A stretch of DNA of 64,000 bases from Beijerinckiaceae bacterium (GTDB taxonomy: Bacteria; Pseudomonadota; Alphaproteobacteria; Rhizobiales; Beijerinckiaceae): positions 62,001-126,000 of the forward strand of contig JAPZUD010000002.1 of NCBI GenBank assembly GCA_027533425.1, read 5' to 3'. The translations under genes and the position numbers were made by a program. Below, one piece after another: positions 16,514-26,991 of this stretch; the first letter of the stretch is position 1; each line of letters begins with the position of its first letter. The notes beneath the pieces are model-generated. The model saw only the letters and a program-made list of their open reading frames with translations, searched no databases and was not told the origin of the DNA.

Positions 16514-17260
16514 TCACGCTGCGTCAATCTGCCTGAAAATCGGGCCGATCTCGCCGCGCCAGACATGATCCGCCAGATCATCGAGCGGCGTGGGCTCGCG
16601 GTTGATGATAACCAGGGTGGCGCCGTTCTGGCGGGCGAGGACCGGCAACTCGGCGGCGGGATAGACAACCAGCGAGGAGCCGGCCACGAGGAACAGATCG
16701 CAGGACCGCGCCAGTTCCACCGCGCGGGCCATTGCGCCGGCCGGCATGCGCTGGCCGAAGGAGATTGTGGCGCTCTTGACCAGCCCGCCGCAGGCGTCAC
16801 AGGCGGGGGCGTGGCCATGCGCCTCGAAATGAGTGCGGATGGGCACAAGTTCGTGCCGTTGGCCGCATTCGAGACAGGTGGCATAGGTGCCATTGCCATG
16901 GATCTCGACCACGGCATCAGGCGGCAGGCCAGCCGCCTGATGCAGGCCGTCGATATTCTGGGTGATCAGCCCGGCGAGCCGCCCGGCGCGATGGAGATTG
17001 GCGAGGGCGTGATGGCCCATGGCGGGCTGTGCATCGCGGTAGAGATCGTCCATCGTGAACTTGCGCCGCCAGGCTTCGCGGCGGGCTGCCGCACTGTTGA
17101 CAAAGGCATCGAACGGAATCGGCTTGTTTGCCATCCAGGGCGAGCCGGGCGAACGGAAATCCGGCACGCCGCTTTCCGTCGACATGCCCGCACCGGTGAA
17201 GGCGACGATCCGGCGCGCCTTCGCGAGGATGTCCAGCAGGCCGGCCGGCGCCGTGCTCAT
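16514..17260 (-). CDS. cobB: NAD-dependent protein deacylase (sirtuin, SIR2 family)
   Basis: 248 residues. The NAD-binding motif is FTGAGMSTESGVPDFRSPGS near residue 20, the catalytic histidine lies in VVEIHGNGTYATC with TQNIDGLH before it, and four zinc-binding cysteines are present as CLECGQ and CDACGG. It removes acyl groups from protein lysines, releasing nicotinamide. The start ATG overlaps the stop of the KDPG aldolase gene (ATGA at 17257-17260), so the two are translationally coupled. No metabolic link between them is obvious. Confidence 0.92.
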   Translation of the reverse strand: MSTAPAGLLDILAKARRIVAFTGAGMSTESGVPDFRSPGSPWMANKPIPFDAFVNSAAARREAWRRKFTMDDLYRDAQPAMGHHALANLHRAGRLAGLITQNIDGLHQAAGLPPDAVVEIHGNGTYATCLECGQRHELVPIRTHFEAHGHAPACDACGGLVKSATISFGQRMPAGAMARAVELARSCDLFLVAGSSLVVYPAAELPVLARQNGATLVIINREPTPLDDLADHVWRGEIGPIFRQIDAA

Positions 17261-17892
17261 TGCCCGAGGGCGGCCGCCGCCCGGGCCAAAGCCGTGATCT
17301 CGTCCCAGTGCCCGGCAGAGATGGCGGCCTTCGGCACCATCCACGAGCCGCCGATGCAGAGGACATTGCCAAGGGCAAGATAGGTGCCGGCATTGGCGGG
17401 GGAAATGCCGCCTGTCGGGCAGAAGCGCAGGTCGCCGAGCGGGCCGGCAACGGATTTCAGGTAGTCGACGCCACCAGCCGCTTCGGCCGGGAAGAATTTC
17501 AGCTCGTGGAAGCCCATTTCCATCAGCGCGACCATTTCCGACACGGTCGCCGCGCCGGGCAGGCAGGGAATGCCGCTCGCTGCCACAGCGTGGCCGAGCT
17601 TCTCCGAGGTGCCCGGCGTGACAAGGAAGTGCGCGCCCGCATCCCGCGCCTCGCCGATCTGCGAGGCGGTCAGGACCGTGCCGATCCCGAGCACGAGATC
17701 GGGGCATTCGCGGGCAATCGCCTCGCAGCCGCGCAGGGCGGCATCCGTCCGCAGCGTGACTTCGACGACATCGATCCCGCCGGCCTGGAGGGCACGGGCC
17801 AGCGGCACGGCATCCTCCACGCGGTCCAGCGTGATGACGGGGATGACACGGGCCTTGCCGAGGAGCGGGGAAAAGCGCGGGAGGACAGTCAT
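17257..17892 (-). CDS. eda: 2-dehydro-3-deoxy-phosphogluconate (KDPG) aldolase
   Basis: 211 residues, the standard length. It cleaves KDPG to pyruvate and glyceraldehyde 3-phosphate in the Entner-Doudoroff pathway. Signatures: VEVTLRTDAAL (active-site Glu), GIGTVLTASQ, the Schiff-base lysine in FHELKFFPAEAAGG, and CPTGGISPANAGTYLALGN. No edd gene is in the window. The ATG at 17892 has a good GGTGCCC-proximal context, and the N-terminus then matches the family. Confidence 0.93.
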   Translation of the reverse strand: MTVLPRFSPLLGKARVIPVITLDRVEDAVPLARALQAGGIDVVEVTLRTDAALRGCEAIARECPDLVLGIGTVLTASQIGEARDAGAHFLVTPGTSEKLGHAVAASGIPCLPGAATVSEMVALMEMGFHELKFFPAEAAGGVDYLKSVAGPLGDLRFCPTGGISPANAGTYLALGNVLCIGGSWMVPKAAISAGHWDEITALARAAAALGQ

Positions 17893-18002
17893 GGGCACCT
17901 TGAGGGCTGGAAGCGCGACGCCAAGTGGGGCACAACAAGTGAGGCACAAAGCGTTATCCCCGAGCGCCCTCCCGGCGCAAGCACCCAGCTTGAGGAAAGA
18001 TC

Positions 18003-18443
18003 ATGGAATATCTGCACACGATGGTGCGCATCCGGAATGTCGAGGAAAGCCTCCGCTTCTACCGCGATGCCCTCGGCCTTGTCGAAACACGGCGTATCGA
18101 CAACCAGCAAGGGCGGTTCACGCTCATCTTCCTGGCCGCGCCGGGCGATGTCGAGCATGCCAGGGCCCACAAGTCGAAGGAAGTGGAGCTGACCTATAAC
18201 TGGGATGACGAGGAATATACCGGCGGGCGCAATTTCGGCCATCTCGCCTATCGTGTCGACAATATCTACGAGACCTGCGCCCATATCCAGGCGATGGGCT
18301 ACACGATCCACCGCCCGCCCCGCGAGGGCCGGATGGCCTTCGTGAAGTCACCGGACGGCATTTCGGTCGAGTTGCTCCAGAAGGGCGACAACCTGCCCGT
18401 GGCCGAGCCCTGGTCCAGCATGCCGAATACAGGCAGCTGGTAA
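18003..18443 (+). CDS. gloA: Lactoylglutathione lyase (glyoxalase I)
   Basis: 146 residues. The Ni/Zn glyoxalase I fold is seen as HTMVRIRNVEESLRFYRDAL (metal His at residue 5), EVELTYNWD (metal Glu near 60), FGHLAYRVDNIYETC (metal His near 80), and DGISVELLQKG (metal and catalytic Glu near 125). The enzyme converts the methylglyoxal-glutathione hemithioacetal to S-lactoylglutathione. It is divergent from eda and ends just before a strong bidirectional terminator. Confidence 0.94.
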   Translation: MEYLHTMVRIRNVEESLRFYRDALGLVETRRIDNQQGRFTLIFLAAPGDVEHARAHKSKEVELTYNWDDEEYTGGRNFGHLAYRVDNIYETCAHIQAMGYTIHRPPREGRMAFVKSPDGISVELLQKGDNLPVAEPWSSMPNTGSW

Positions 18444-18458
18444 CCGCGTCACGGAAAG

Positions 18459-18496
18459 GCCCCCCGCCGCGGAGCGTTTCCGCTGCGGCGGGGGGC
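18459..18496. terminator. Bidirectional terminator between gloA and the lipoprotein gene
   Basis: A 12-bp GC stem (GCCCCCCGCCGC with GCGGCGGGGGGC) around a 14-base loop lies between two converging genes. The flanking U-tracts are short on both strands, so it may act with help from rho. Confidence 0.7.
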
Positions 18497-18509
18497 GATC
18501 CCTTGCAGA

Positions 18510-19085
18510 CTACTGGTTTGTGACCGTCGTCGTGCAGCGGCCGTCGATACAGGTCGTCGTCTCGATCCGGCAGACATTGTTGACGCAGTTGCGTTTCGTC
18601 GAGGTCGAGCGGTTCTCCCGCTGGAAGGTGCTCGTATTCACATTGGCAGGGCGCGGCGGCTGCACGACAACCGGGCGCACCACCGGCGCGGTGGTCTGCG
18701 GGCGCGGTGCCGGGCGCGGCGGGTTCAGCGCCTGGATCAATGCCTGGCGGTTGCGCTCGTTCTCACGGCGGTCCGCCGCTTCCCGACGCAGGTCATCATC
18801 GGGGATCGGCAGCCCGCGCGAGGCCAGAGCCGCGCCGGCCTCGGTGTTCCCCCAGCGGGCGGACTCGGTCAGATAATAGACGATGACATTCTCTTCCTGC
18901 GGGAAGCCGGAAACGCCGCGCTGGTGGCACTGCGCCACGGCATAGAGATAGGTTCCGGAACGCGGAAAGGCCTTAGCGGCCTGGCACCAGGCCGGCGAGT
19001 AGGCCGGCTCGGTCTGGAGCTGTAGTTCCGGCGTGCACGCGCCCAAAGCCATGGCCATCGTGATGGCCGCGATCAGTTTCTTCAT
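18510..19085 (-). CDS. Putative lipoprotein with Sel1-like region and Cys-rich tail
   Basis: 191 residues, no named family recognised. The N-terminus MKKLIAAITMAMALGAC has a lipobox (LGAC, Cys17), so it should be lipid-anchored. Residues about 30-95 (YSPAWCQAAKAFP...YYLTESARWGNTEAGAALAS) look like a Sel1/TPR-like repeat. A proline-rich linker (PPRPAPRPQTTAP) follows, and the end (KRNCVNNVCRIETTTCIDGR) carries four cysteines in a compact block that could form disulfides. It is a single gene converging on gloA. Confidence 0.75.
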   Translation of the reverse strand: MKKLIAAITMAMALGACTPELQLQTEPAYSPAWCQAAKAFPRSGTYLYAVAQCHQRGVSGFPQEENVIVYYLTESARWGNTEAGAALASRGLPIPDDDLRREAADRRENERNRQALIQALNPPRPAPRPQTTAPVVRPVVVQPPRPANVNTSTFQRENRSTSTKRNCVNNVCRIETTTCIDGRCTTTVTNQ

Positions 19086-19322
19086 GGTTTCAACCCCTGT
19101 CCTGGCGCGGGATTGAAACAGCCATCCTGCTGACAGACAAGAGAAAACGCGCGGGCTCTACCAAAAATGCCGCCTAGTCCATCCGGCTCTAGGACGGCAT
19201 TCTTGCCTACCCTTTGGCGCCGGCATCAAAAGCCTGAAGGGCTGACGGAAATCGGATACCGAACCCGCAGCGCCGGCAAGGTCAGCGGCGCCTGACCCCG
19301 GTCAGACGCCGCTTGCCGGATG

Positions 19323-22300
19323 TCATTCCGCGGCTTGCGGCCGGCCATAGCCACCCGGGGTCGGCGTCTCGATGATGATCGCCTCGCCGGGCTGCAGGAC
19401 CGTCTGGTCACAGCCTTTCAACACCTCGACCTCGCCTGAGAGGCGCCGGACGCTGTTCTTCCCGACAAGGCCGTTCGCGCCTCCCTTCAGGCCGAAAGGC
19501 GGAACCCGGCGATGACCGGAGAGCAGCGCGCAATCCATCGTTTCGAGGAACCGGATGCGCCGATGCGTGCCGTCGCCACCGCGCCACTGGCCGGCCCCGC
19601 CCGAGCCGCGCCGGATGTGGAAATCCTCCAGCACGACGGGGAAGCGCAGTTCGAGGATCTCCGGATCGGTCAGGCGCGAGTTGGTCATGTGGGTATGGAC
19701 GCCCGGCGTACCATTCCAGCCCGGACCGGCCGGAGAGCCGGAGCAGATCGTCTCGTAATACTGGTACCTGTCGTTGCCATAGGTCAGGTTGTTCATGGTC
19801 CCCTGCGCACCGGCCATCGCCCCCAGCGCGCCGAACAGGCAGTTCGTCACGGCCTGACTGACCTCGACATTGCCGGCCACCACGGCAGCCGGGTATTTCG
19901 GCGTGAGCATGGTGCCCGGTGGCACGATGATCCGGATGGGCCGCAGGCAGCCGGCATTCATCGGGATGCTGTCTTCCACCATCACGCGGAAGACATAGAG
20001 CACCGCTGCGCGCGTCACCGGCTCGGGCGCATTGAAATTGTCGTCCCGCTGCGGCGAGGTGCCGGTAAAGTCGACCGTGGCCTCGCGCTTCTCGCGATCG
20101 ACCGTGATCTTCACCTTGATGCGGCAGCCCTGGTCCATCTCGTAGTCGAAGACGGCATCATGCAGCCGGGCGATGACGCGGGCCACGCTCTCGGCAGCGT
20201 TGTCCTGCACATGGCCCATATAGGCCTGCACGACATCGAGGCCGAAACCGTCGATCATTTTCTCGAGTTCGGCCACGCCCTTGGCATTGGCGGCGATCTG
20301 GGCCTTCAGGTCGTTGACGTTCTGCACGACATTGCGGACCGGATACTTCGCGCCCGTCAACAATTTCACCAAGGCTTCCTCGCGGAAGGCGCCCTCGTCG
20401 ACCAGCTTGAAATTGTCGATATAGACGCCCTCCTCCTCGATATTCACCGCGAGCGGCGACATCGAGCCCGGCGCGATCCCGCCGATATCGGCATGGTGTC
20501 CGCGGCTGGCGACCCAGAAGAGCAGCTTCTCGCCCTCCGGATCAAAGACCGGCGTGCAGACGGTGATATCCGGCAGATGCGTGCCGCCATTATACGGCGC
20601 GTTGATCGCATAGACATCGCCCGGCTTGATCACCGGATTGCCCTTGATGATGCTCTCGACCGAGCGGTCCATCGAGCCGAGATGCACGGGCATATGCGGC
20701 GCGTTGGCGACGAGGCGGCCCTCATTGTCGAAGACGGCGCAGGAGAAATCCAGCCGTTCCTTGATGTTGACCGAATAGGCCGTGTTCTGCAGCGCCACGC
20801 CCATCTGCTCGGCGATGGACATGAAGAGATTGTTGAAAATCTCGAGCAGGACAGGGTCGGCCTCGGTGCCGATGGCCTTGGCGCGACGCAGTTCCTCGCG
20901 GCGGGTCAGGACGACATGGTCCTTCGGGGTGACGCGGGCTTCCCAGCCCGGCTCGACCACGATGGTCTGGTTCGGCTCGATCAGGATGGCCGGGCCCATG
21001 AAGCGGGCGCCGGGCTTCAGATCGGCGCGGAGATGGATCGCCGCGTCCTGCCAGGCGCCCTGGCTGAAGAAGCGCGTCCGGTGCCGGGCAGACGGGATCG
21101 ACTCCGGCGCGGCCACGCTCGGCTCCTCGAAGCCGGAGCCGCCGCCGATGGCTTCGACCGAGATCGCCTCGATCACCACCGGCTTGGCGCTGTCAGTAAA
21201 GCCGAACCGGGCGCGATGCGCGCTCTCGAAGCGAGCACGCAGGGCCTGCGGGCCATCGCCCGGCTTCCAGGTGATCTCGATCGGACTGTCCGTGCCGGCA
21301 TAGCGCAGGTGAAGCTCGATCACGAGGCGGACGGCCTCCCGGGCGATGCCCTGCCGCGCCACTTCCGACACCGCTTCGGCGCCGATCGAGGTCTCGGCCT
21401 TGCGGACATGCTCGGCCACGTCGCCGGCCAACGGCACTTCCGAGGCGACCTGCCGCGTCGCCCGGATCGAGGCAAGGCCCATCCCGTAGGCCGAGAGCAG
21501 GCCGGAATAGGGATGGATCAGGATTTCGGTCATGCCGAGATGATCGGCCACGAGGCAGGCATGCTGGCCGCCCGCACCGCCGAAGCAATTGAGGGCGTAA
21601 CGCGTCACGTCATAGCCGCGCTCGACCGAGATCTTCTTGATTGCGTTGGCCATGTTCATCACGGCGATCGCGATGAAGCCATCAGCGATCTGCTCGGCAC
21701 TCTTGCCGGGAACCCTGGCGGCGAGTTCGGCGAATTTCGCCTTCACCGCCTCGACATCCAGCGCCTCGTTCCGCTTCGGGCCGAAGATCGCCGGGAAGAA
21801 TTCCGGGTTGAGCTTGCCGACCATGACATTCGCGTCGGTCACGGCGAGCGGGCCGCCATTGCGGTAGCAGGCCGGGCCAGGATTGGCACCGGCGGAATCC
21901 GGGCCGACGCGGAAGCGGGCGCCGTCGAAATGCAGGATCGAGCCGCCACCGGCCGCAACCGTGTGGATGCGCATCATCGGGGCCCGCATCCGGACGCCGG
22001 CAACTTCGGTTTCAAAGGCACGCTCGAACACGCCGTCATAATGGGCCACGTCGGTCGAGGTGCCGCCCATATCGAAGCCGATGACGCGGCCGAAACCGGC
22101 GGATCTGCCAGTTTCGGCCAGCGCGACGACGCCGCCGGCCGGGCCGGACAGGATGGCATCCTTGCCCTGGAACAACTCGGCAGCGGTGAGGCCGCCGGAG
22201 GACATCATGAACATCAGCCGGATGCCGGTCCGCGCCACATCCAGTTCCTCGGAAACCTGGCGCACATAGCGCGAGAGGATCGGCGAGAGATAGGCATCGA

Positions 22301-22955
22301 CGACGGTTGTATCGCCACGACCGACCAGCTTGATCAGCGGGGAGACCTCGTGGCTGACCGAGACCTGCGGGAAGCCGAGGGCGCGGGCCATTTCGGCCAC
22401 TTTCCGCTCATGGGCCGGGTAGCGATAGGCATGCATGAAGACGATCGCCACCGCCTGGACACCACGGGCCTTCAACGCTTCCAGCGCCTTGAGCGTGCCA
22501 GCTTCGTCCAGCGGCGTCTCAACCGTACCGTCGGTCAGGATGCGCTCCTCGACCTCGACGACATCCGAATAAAGCAGCTCCGGCTTGATGATTTCCTTGG
22601 CGAAAATATCCGGCCGCGCCTGATAGCCCAATTCGAGGGCATCGCGGAAACCCCGTGTGGTGACAAGGACCGTCGGCTCGCCCTTGCGCTCGAGCAGGGC
22701 ATTGGTGGCCACGGTCGTGCCCATGCGGACCTCGCCGACAAGCCCGGCGGGGATCGGCGCGCCGGTCTCGAGGCCGAGAAGCTCACGGATGCCCTGCACC
22801 GCGGCATCGCGATAGACGCGCGGATTTTCCGACAGCATCTTCCTGGCATGAAGGTTGCCAGAGGGATCACAGCCGATCACATCGGTGAAAGTGCCACCGC
22901 GATCGATCCAGAAATTCCAGACTTTCTCGTTATTTGACCTGTTCGTCGCGGACAT
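19323..22955 (-). CDS. Fused hydantoinase A/B, 5-oxoprolinase (ATP-hydrolysing) family
   Basis: 1210 residues, matching the full-length fused enzymes (HyuA-like then HyuB-like) rather than split subunits. The N-terminal half starts [14 protein letters not shown] (ASKHA phosphate-1-like motif) and contains [20 protein letters not shown]-type and [10 protein letters not shown] motifs. The second half starts near residue 690 with [20 protein letters not shown] and contains [12 protein letters not shown]-like ([14 protein letters not shown]) and NDYYGGTHL-like ([12 protein letters not shown]) HyuB features. 5-Oxoprolinase opens 5-oxo-L-proline to L-glutamate using ATP; hydantoinase or acetone-carboxylase-like substrates are alternatives. 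It is divergent from a D-glutamate-cyclase-family gene, which favours the oxoproline reading. Confidence 0.88.
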   Translation of the reverse strand: MSATNRSNNEKVWNFWIDRGGTFTDVIGCDPSGNLHARKMLSENPRVYRDAAVQGIRELLGLETGAPIPAGLVGEVRMGTTVATNALLERKGEPTVLVTTRGFRDALELGYQARPDIFAKEIIKPELLYSDVVEVEERILTDGTVETPLDEAGTLKALEALKARGVQAVAIVFMHAYRYPAHERKVAEMARALGFPQVSVSHEVSPLIKLVGRGDTTVVDAYLSPILSRYVRQVSEELDVARTGIRLMFMMSSGGLTAAELFQGKDAILSGPAGGVVALAETGRSAGFGRVIGFDMGGTSTDVAHYDGVFERAFETEVAGVRMRAPMMRIHTVAAGGGSILHFDGARFRVGPDSAGANPGPACYRNGGPLAVTDANVMVGKLNPEFFPAIFGPKRNEALDVEAVKAKFAELAARVPGKSAEQIADGFIAIAVMNMANAIKKISVERGYDVTRYALNCFGGAGGQHACLVADHLGMTEILIHPYSGLLSAYGMGLASIRATRQVASEVPLAGDVAEHVRKAETSIGAEAVSEVARQGIAREAVRLVIELHLRYAGTDSPIEITWKPGDGPQALRARFESAHRARFGFTDSAKPVVIEAISVEAIGGGSGFEEPSVAAPESIPSARHRTRFFSQGAWQDAAIHLRADLKPGARFMGPAILIEPNQTIVVEPGWEARVTPKDHVVLTRREELRRAKAIGTEADPVLLEIFNNLFMSIAEQMGVALQNTAYSVNIKERLDFSCAVFDNEGRLVANAPHMPVHLGSMDRSVESIIKGNPVIKPGDVYAINAPYNGGTHLPDITVCTPVFDPEGEKLLFWVASRGHHADIGGIAPGSMSPLAVNIEEEGVYIDNFKLVDEGAFREEALVKLLTGAKYPVRNVVQNVNDLKAQIAANAKGVAELEKMIDGFGLDVVQAYMGHVQDNAAESVARVIARLHDAVFDYEMDQGCRIKVKITVDREKREATVDFTGTSPQRDDNFNAPEPVTRAAVLYVFRVMVEDSIPMNAGCLRPIRIIVPPGTMLTPKYPAAVVAGNVEVSQAVTNCLFGALGAMAGAQGTMNNLTYGNDRYQYYETICSGSPAGPGWNGTPGVHTHMTNSRLTDPEILELRFPVVLEDFHIRRGSGGAGQWRGGDGTHRRIRFLETMDCALLSGHRRVPPFGLKGGANGLVGKNSVRRLSGEVEVLKGCDQTVLQPGEAIIIETPTPGGYGRPQAAE

Positions 22956-23111
22956 CGCAGCCTCCCGGATTGCGCCCTTCTTGTGTCACACATGTAAAAC
23001 GTCGATAATTTGTTGACAAGATGAAAATGTGAGATAGCCTTGTTCACAGGCGCCGATCATTGGCGATCTTCAACCGGCAGCAAGACCGGGCGTACAGGAA
23101 GGGAGATCCGC
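22956..23111. promoter_or_regulatory. Divergent control region of the oxoprolinase and D-glutamate cyclase-like genes
   Basis: This 156-base gap separates two divergent genes. It is locally AT-rich and contains the perfect palindrome TGTGTCACACA (22982-22992), about 27 bases upstream of the oxoprolinase ATG. The MarR-family regulator gene in the same cluster makes this a candidate operator, but no direct evidence links them. Confidence 0.45.
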
Positions 23112-23945
23112 ATGAGCCATGCGGTGAGTTCTGTGGCCGAGGCGCCCCGGGCGCTGCCGGTGGCTGTCCGGATTTCGGCCGAGGCAAGCCGCCGCGCGAT
23201 CCGCGCCGGCGCGTATGTCGGCCCGACCAGCGGCCTCGCCCCGGGCATGGTTCAGGGCAATCTCTGCATTCTCCCCAAGGATCTCGCGGCCGATTTCCTG
23301 CGTTTCGCCCAGCTGAACCCGAAGCCCTGCCCGATCATCGGCATGAGCGAGCCGGGCAGCCCCCTTGTTCCGATGCTGGGCGGCGATATCGACCTGCGCA
23401 CCGATCTCCCGCGCTACCGCGTCTGGCGGGACGGCGAGCTTGTTGACGAGCCGACCGACCTGATAGCGCATTGGCGCGACGATCTCGTCGCCTTCGTGAT
23501 CGGCTGCAGCTTTTCCTTCGAGGAAGCGCTGATCGAGGACGGCATCCCTCTCCGGCATGTGAGTTGCGGCAGCAATGTCGCGATGTACCGCACCTCGATC
23601 GCCTGCATGCCCGCCGGGCCCTTTGCCGGGCCGATGGTTGTCTCGATGCGGCCGCTCAAGCCCGCCGATGCCATCCGTGCGGTGCAGATCACCTCGCGCT
23701 TTCCGGCGGTGCATGGCGCGCCGGTCCATATCGGCAAGCCCGAACTCATCGGCATCGCGGATCTTGCCCGGCCCGATTACGGCGATCCGGTCGAGATCCA
23801 CGATGATGAATTGCCGGTCTTCTGGGCCTGCGGCGTGACCCCGCAGGCGGTGATCGCGGCCGCCCGGCCCGATTTCGCCATCACGCATTATCCGGGATCG
23901 ATGCTGATCACCGATCTGAGGAATTCGCGGCTTGCCGCGTTGTGA
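23112..23945 (+). CDS. D-glutamate cyclase / putative hydro-lyase family (DUF1445)
   Basis: 277 residues. The family is recognised by [20 protein letters not shown] near residue 38, the [13 protein letters not shown] motif near 138, [14 protein letters not shown], and [10 protein letters not shown]-like ([21 protein letters not shown]) near the end. Bacterial members are usually labelled putative hydro-lyases; the human mitochondrial relative converts D-glutamate to 5-oxo-D-proline. A strong Shine-Dalgarno (AGGGAGAT) precedes the ATG at 23112. Adjacent 5-oxoprolinase, racemase and uptake genes support a D-glutamate/5-oxoproline role, which remains inference. Confidence 0.87.
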   Translation: MSHAVSSVAEAPRALPVAVRISAEASRRAIRAGAYVGPTSGLAPGMVQGNLCILPKDLAADFLRFAQLNPKPCPIIGMSEPGSPLVPMLGGDIDLRTDLPRYRVWRDGELVDEPTDLIAHWRDDLVAFVIGCSFSFEEALIEDGIPLRHVSCGSNVAMYRTSIACMPAGPFAGPMVVSMRPLKPADAIRAVQITSRFPAVHGAPVHIGKPELIGIADLARPDYGDPVEIHDDELPVFWACGVTPQAVIAAARPDFAITHYPGSMLITDLRNSRLAAL

Positions 23946-24063
23946 CGACCGGCTGGTCGCCTCCGGGCGCCCGGCCAAAGGCCGTTGACCGAAAGGGCGG
24001 CGGTGAAACAAGCTCTGGCATGCCGGCTTTCCCTGCCGGTTGCCACAAAATGGGAGAACAGGG

Positions 24064-25035
24064 ATGAAGACGACGACCATGCTGCTGGCTTCGGCCGGCT
24101 TTGCCCTTCTCGCCGGCTCGGCGAATGCGCAGACGAAATGGGACATGCCGACCCCGTATTCGGATGGCACGTTCCAGACGGTCAATGTCCGTGAATTCGT
24201 GGCCGATGTGGCCAAGACGACCGGCGACAAGCTGCAGATCACCGTGCATTCCAATGCCAGCCTCGTGAAAATGCCGGAAATGAAGCGCGCCATCCAGTCC
24301 GGCCAGGCGCCGATCGGGGAAATCCTGATCTCGGTCCTCGCCAACGAGGATGCGATGTTCGGCTTCGAATCCGTGCCGGGTCTTGCCCCGTCCTATGCCG
24401 AGGCGCGCAAGCTGCACAACCTTGCCAAGCCGGCCATTGCAGCCCGGCTCGAGAAGCAGGGCATGATGTATCTCTATTCTGTGGCCTGGCCGCCGCAGGG
24501 CATCTACACCAAGGCGCCGATCAATGCGCTGGCCGATCTGAAGGGCACGAAATTCCGCTCGTTCAACCCGGCCACGGCCCGGTTCGCGCAGCTGATCGGA
24601 GCCGTTCCGACCACCATCCAGGTGCCGGAAATCGCCCAGGCCTTCCGGACCGGCGTGCTCGACGCGATGATCACCTCGGGTGCCACCGGCGTGGACCAGC
24701 AGGCCTGGGATTACCTCAACCACTATTATGACACGCAGGCCTTCCTGCCGCAGAACCTCGTCTTCGTGAACAAGAAGGCGTTCGATGCGCTGCCGGCCGA
24801 TGTGCAGAAGGGCGTGCTGGAAGCTGCTGCCCGCGCCGAGGATCGCGGCTGGAAGAAGAGCGAAGAGCTCAACGAAGGCTACAAGAAGACGCTGGCCGAA
24901 AAGGGCGTGAAGGTCCTGCCGGCGACGGCTGCCATGAAGGCCGAGATCCAGAAGATCGGCGAGACCATGGCCAAGGAATGGGCCGAGAAGGCCGGGCCGG
25001 ACGGCGCCAAGCTGGTGGCCGATTTCAAGAAGTAA
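24064..25035 (+). CDS. dctP: TRAP transporter solute-binding protein (DctP family)
   Basis: 323 residues with a Sec signal peptide (MKTTTMLLASAGFALLAGSA, cleaved after NAQ near residue 23). The DctP fold is seen in GTKFRSFNPATARFAQLIGA and IQVPEIAQAFRTGVLDAMIT, where family members place the conserved arginine contacting the substrate carboxylate (K.R.. and E...A...G.LD). It delivers a carboxylate-bearing solute to the DctQM permease encoded next. The ATG at 24064 follows GGGAACAGGG. The substrate is unknown; cluster context suggests an amino or oxo acid. Confidence 0.92.
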   Translation: MKTTTMLLASAGFALLAGSANAQTKWDMPTPYSDGTFQTVNVREFVADVAKTTGDKLQITVHSNASLVKMPEMKRAIQSGQAPIGEILISVLANEDAMFGFESVPGLAPSYAEARKLHNLAKPAIAARLEKQGMMYLYSVAWPPQGIYTKAPINALADLKGTKFRSFNPATARFAQLIGAVPTTIQVPEIAQAFRTGVLDAMITSGATGVDQQAWDYLNHYYDTQAFLPQNLVFVNKKAFDALPADVQKGVLEAAARAEDRGWKKSEELNEGYKKTLAEKGVKVLPATAAMKAEIQKIGETMAKEWAEKAGPDGAKLVADFKK

Positions 25036-25126
25036 GCCGCCTCTCTCCCGAGGCTGACCCTGCGGCGCAGCCCGCGCCGCAGGGTTGGTTTCCCCTTTCC
25101 TGACGACCTGCAACGCGGAGGCCGCC

Positions 25127-25657
25127 ATGCGACGCGCGCTCGATGCCTTATACCTTGTTACCGCCTGGATCGCGGCGCTGAGCCTGATCGCGATTGCCGG
25201 CCTGATCCTCGCCCAGGTGGGGCTGCGGACCATCGGATCGCAGCTGCAATCCGCCGATGATTTTGCCGGGTTCGCGCTGGTGGCCACGACCATTGTGGGC
25301 CTCGCCCCGACCTACCGGCACAATGCGCATATCCGCGTCAGCCTGCTGATCGAACGCTTCGCCCTCGGCACGCCGTTCCGGACGCTGCTCGAACGGCTGG
25401 TTACCGCTGTCTCGGCTGTCCTGGTCGGCTGGGCGGCTTGGAACTGCGTGCATTTCGTCTACGAGAGCTACATCTACAACGAGGTCAGCCAGGGGCTGCT
25501 TCCGATCAAGCTCTGGTACCCGCAAACGCTGATGGCCTTCGGCTTCATCGTGTTTTTCATCGCGCTGGTCGACGACCTCGTGACCGACCTCACCGGCGGC
25601 ACGCAGAGCCATCTCGCCCATGCCGCGGCCGGCGACGAAATGCCGGTCGAGAAGTGA
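25127..25657 (+). CDS. dctQ: TRAP transporter small permease (DctQ family)
   Basis: 176 residues with four hydrophobic segments: ALDALYLVTAWIAALSLIAI, FAGFALVATTIVGLA, LVTAVSAVLVGWAAW, and LMAFGFIVFFIALV. The YRHNAHIRVSLLIERF segment between helices 2 and 3 is the typical DctQ signature (H-I-R-V). The start ATG at 25127 is preceded by GGAGG at proper spacing. It lies 91 bases after the binding-protein gene and 7 bases before dctM. Confidence 0.9.
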   Translation: MRRALDALYLVTAWIAALSLIAIAGLILAQVGLRTIGSQLQSADDFAGFALVATTIVGLAPTYRHNAHIRVSLLIERFALGTPFRTLLERLVTAVSAVLVGWAAWNCVHFVYESYIYNEVSQGLLPIKLWYPQTLMAFGFIVFFIALVDDLVTDLTGGTQSHLAHAAAGDEMPVEK

Positions 25658-25664
25658 GGCTGTC

Positions 25665-26972
25665 ATGGATCCCGCAACCGCTTCCCTCTTTCTGATCGGT
25701 CTGATGTTCCTGTGCCTCGCCACAGGCGTCTGGATCGGCCTCGGCCTCGGCTTCGTCGGCTTTTTCTCGCTGGCCTTCATCTCGGGCAAGGACCCTGCCC
25801 TCTCCTTCGCCACCACGATCTGGGGTTCGATGAACTCCTGGACGCTGACCGCCCTGCCCATGTTCATCTGGATGGGCGAGATCCTGTTCCGGTCGTCGCT
25901 CTCGGACGACATGTTCAAGGGTCTCGCGCCCTGGATGCAGCGCCTGCCCGGCCGCCTGCTCCACACCAATGTGTTCGGTTGCGGCATTTTCGCCGCGATT
26001 TCCGGCTCGTCGGCCGCCACCGCCGCCACAATCGGGCGCATGACCATCCCGGAACTGCGCAAGCGCGGCTATGATGACTTCATGAATATCGGCAGCCTTG
26101 CCGGGTCGGGCACGCTGGGCCTGCTCATCCCGCCCTCGATCATCCTGATCGTCTACGGGGTGGCGGCCGAGGTCTCGATCGCCCGGCTCTTCATTGCCGG
26201 CATCATTCCCGGCATCGTGCTCATGCTGGTTTTCTCGGGTGTTCTCATCACCTGGGCGCTGATGAACCCCTCCAAGGTGCCGCCGCCGGATGCGCCGATG
26301 ACCTTCGGGCAGAAGCTTCATGAGAGCCGCCGGCTCATCCCGATCATCGGGCTGATCGTCATCGTCCTCGGCTCGATCTATACCGGGATCGCGACACCGA
26401 CGGAGAGCGCCGTGCTCGGCGTTGTCGGCTCGCTGCTGCTGACGGTGATCACCGGCACTTTCTCGTGGAAGATGCTCGGCGACAGCGTGATGGGCGCGGT
26501 GCGCACCAACGCGATGATCGGCATCATCCTGGCGGGGGCCTCGTTCCTGACGGTGGCGATGGGCTTTACCGGCCTGCCGCGCATCTTCGCGGAATGGATC
26601 AACACGCTGGGCCTCACCCAGTTCCAGCTGATCCTGGCATTGATGATCGTCTACATGATCCTCGGATGCCTGATCGACGGCATCTCGATGGTGGTGCTGA
26701 CGGCAGCGGTGGTGATGCCCGCCGTAAAAGCCGTGGGGATCGATCTCGTCTGGTTCGGCATCTTCGTGGTGCTCGTTGTCGAGATGGCGCAGATCACGCC
26801 GCCGGTCGGGTTCAACCTGTTCGTCCTGCAAGGATTGACGGGCCGGAGCATGGGCTATATCGCGCTGGCAGCCCTGCCCTTCTTCCTGGCCATGGTGGCG
26901 ATGGTCTTCGTCGTGATCCTGGTGCCGGACCTCGTGACCTGGCTCCCGAACCAGATGCTGGGCCAGAAGTAA
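25665..26972 (+). CDS. dctM: TRAP transporter large permease (DctM family)
   Basis: 435 residues, normal for DctM, with about twelve hydrophobic helices. Typical features are ALPMFIWMGEILFRSSLSDDMFKGL, the AAISGSSAATAATIGRMTIPEL region (conserved Ser-rich sodium/substrate site), LAGSGTLGLLIPPSIILIVYG, and ITPPVGFNLFVLQGLTGRS near the end. It is the Na+-coupled transport subunit. The gene lies directly behind dctQ and 19 bases before the MarR regulator. Confidence 0.93.
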   Translation: MDPATASLFLIGLMFLCLATGVWIGLGLGFVGFFSLAFISGKDPALSFATTIWGSMNSWTLTALPMFIWMGEILFRSSLSDDMFKGLAPWMQRLPGRLLHTNVFGCGIFAAISGSSAATAATIGRMTIPELRKRGYDDFMNIGSLAGSGTLGLLIPPSIILIVYGVAAEVSIARLFIAGIIPGIVLMLVFSGVLITWALMNPSKVPPPDAPMTFGQKLHESRRLIPIIGLIVIVLGSIYTGIATPTESAVLGVVGSLLLTVITGTFSWKMLGDSVMGAVRTNAMIGIILAGASFLTVAMGFTGLPRIFAEWINTLGLTQFQLILALMIVYMILGCLIDGISMVVLTAAVVMPAVKAVGIDLVWFGIFVVLVVEMAQITPPVGFNLFVLQGLTGRSMGYIALAALPFFLAMVAMVFVVILVPDLVTWLPNQMLGQK

Positions 26973-26991
26973 CCCGCAAGGAGATGCGCCG

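Noticed and set aside
19512-22937. Very long open frame on the strand opposite the oxoprolinase gene (over 1100 codons)
   Set aside because: It mirrors a strongly conserved real gene. Its protein is rich in His, Arg and Asp with no family features, typical of GC-rich antisense frames.
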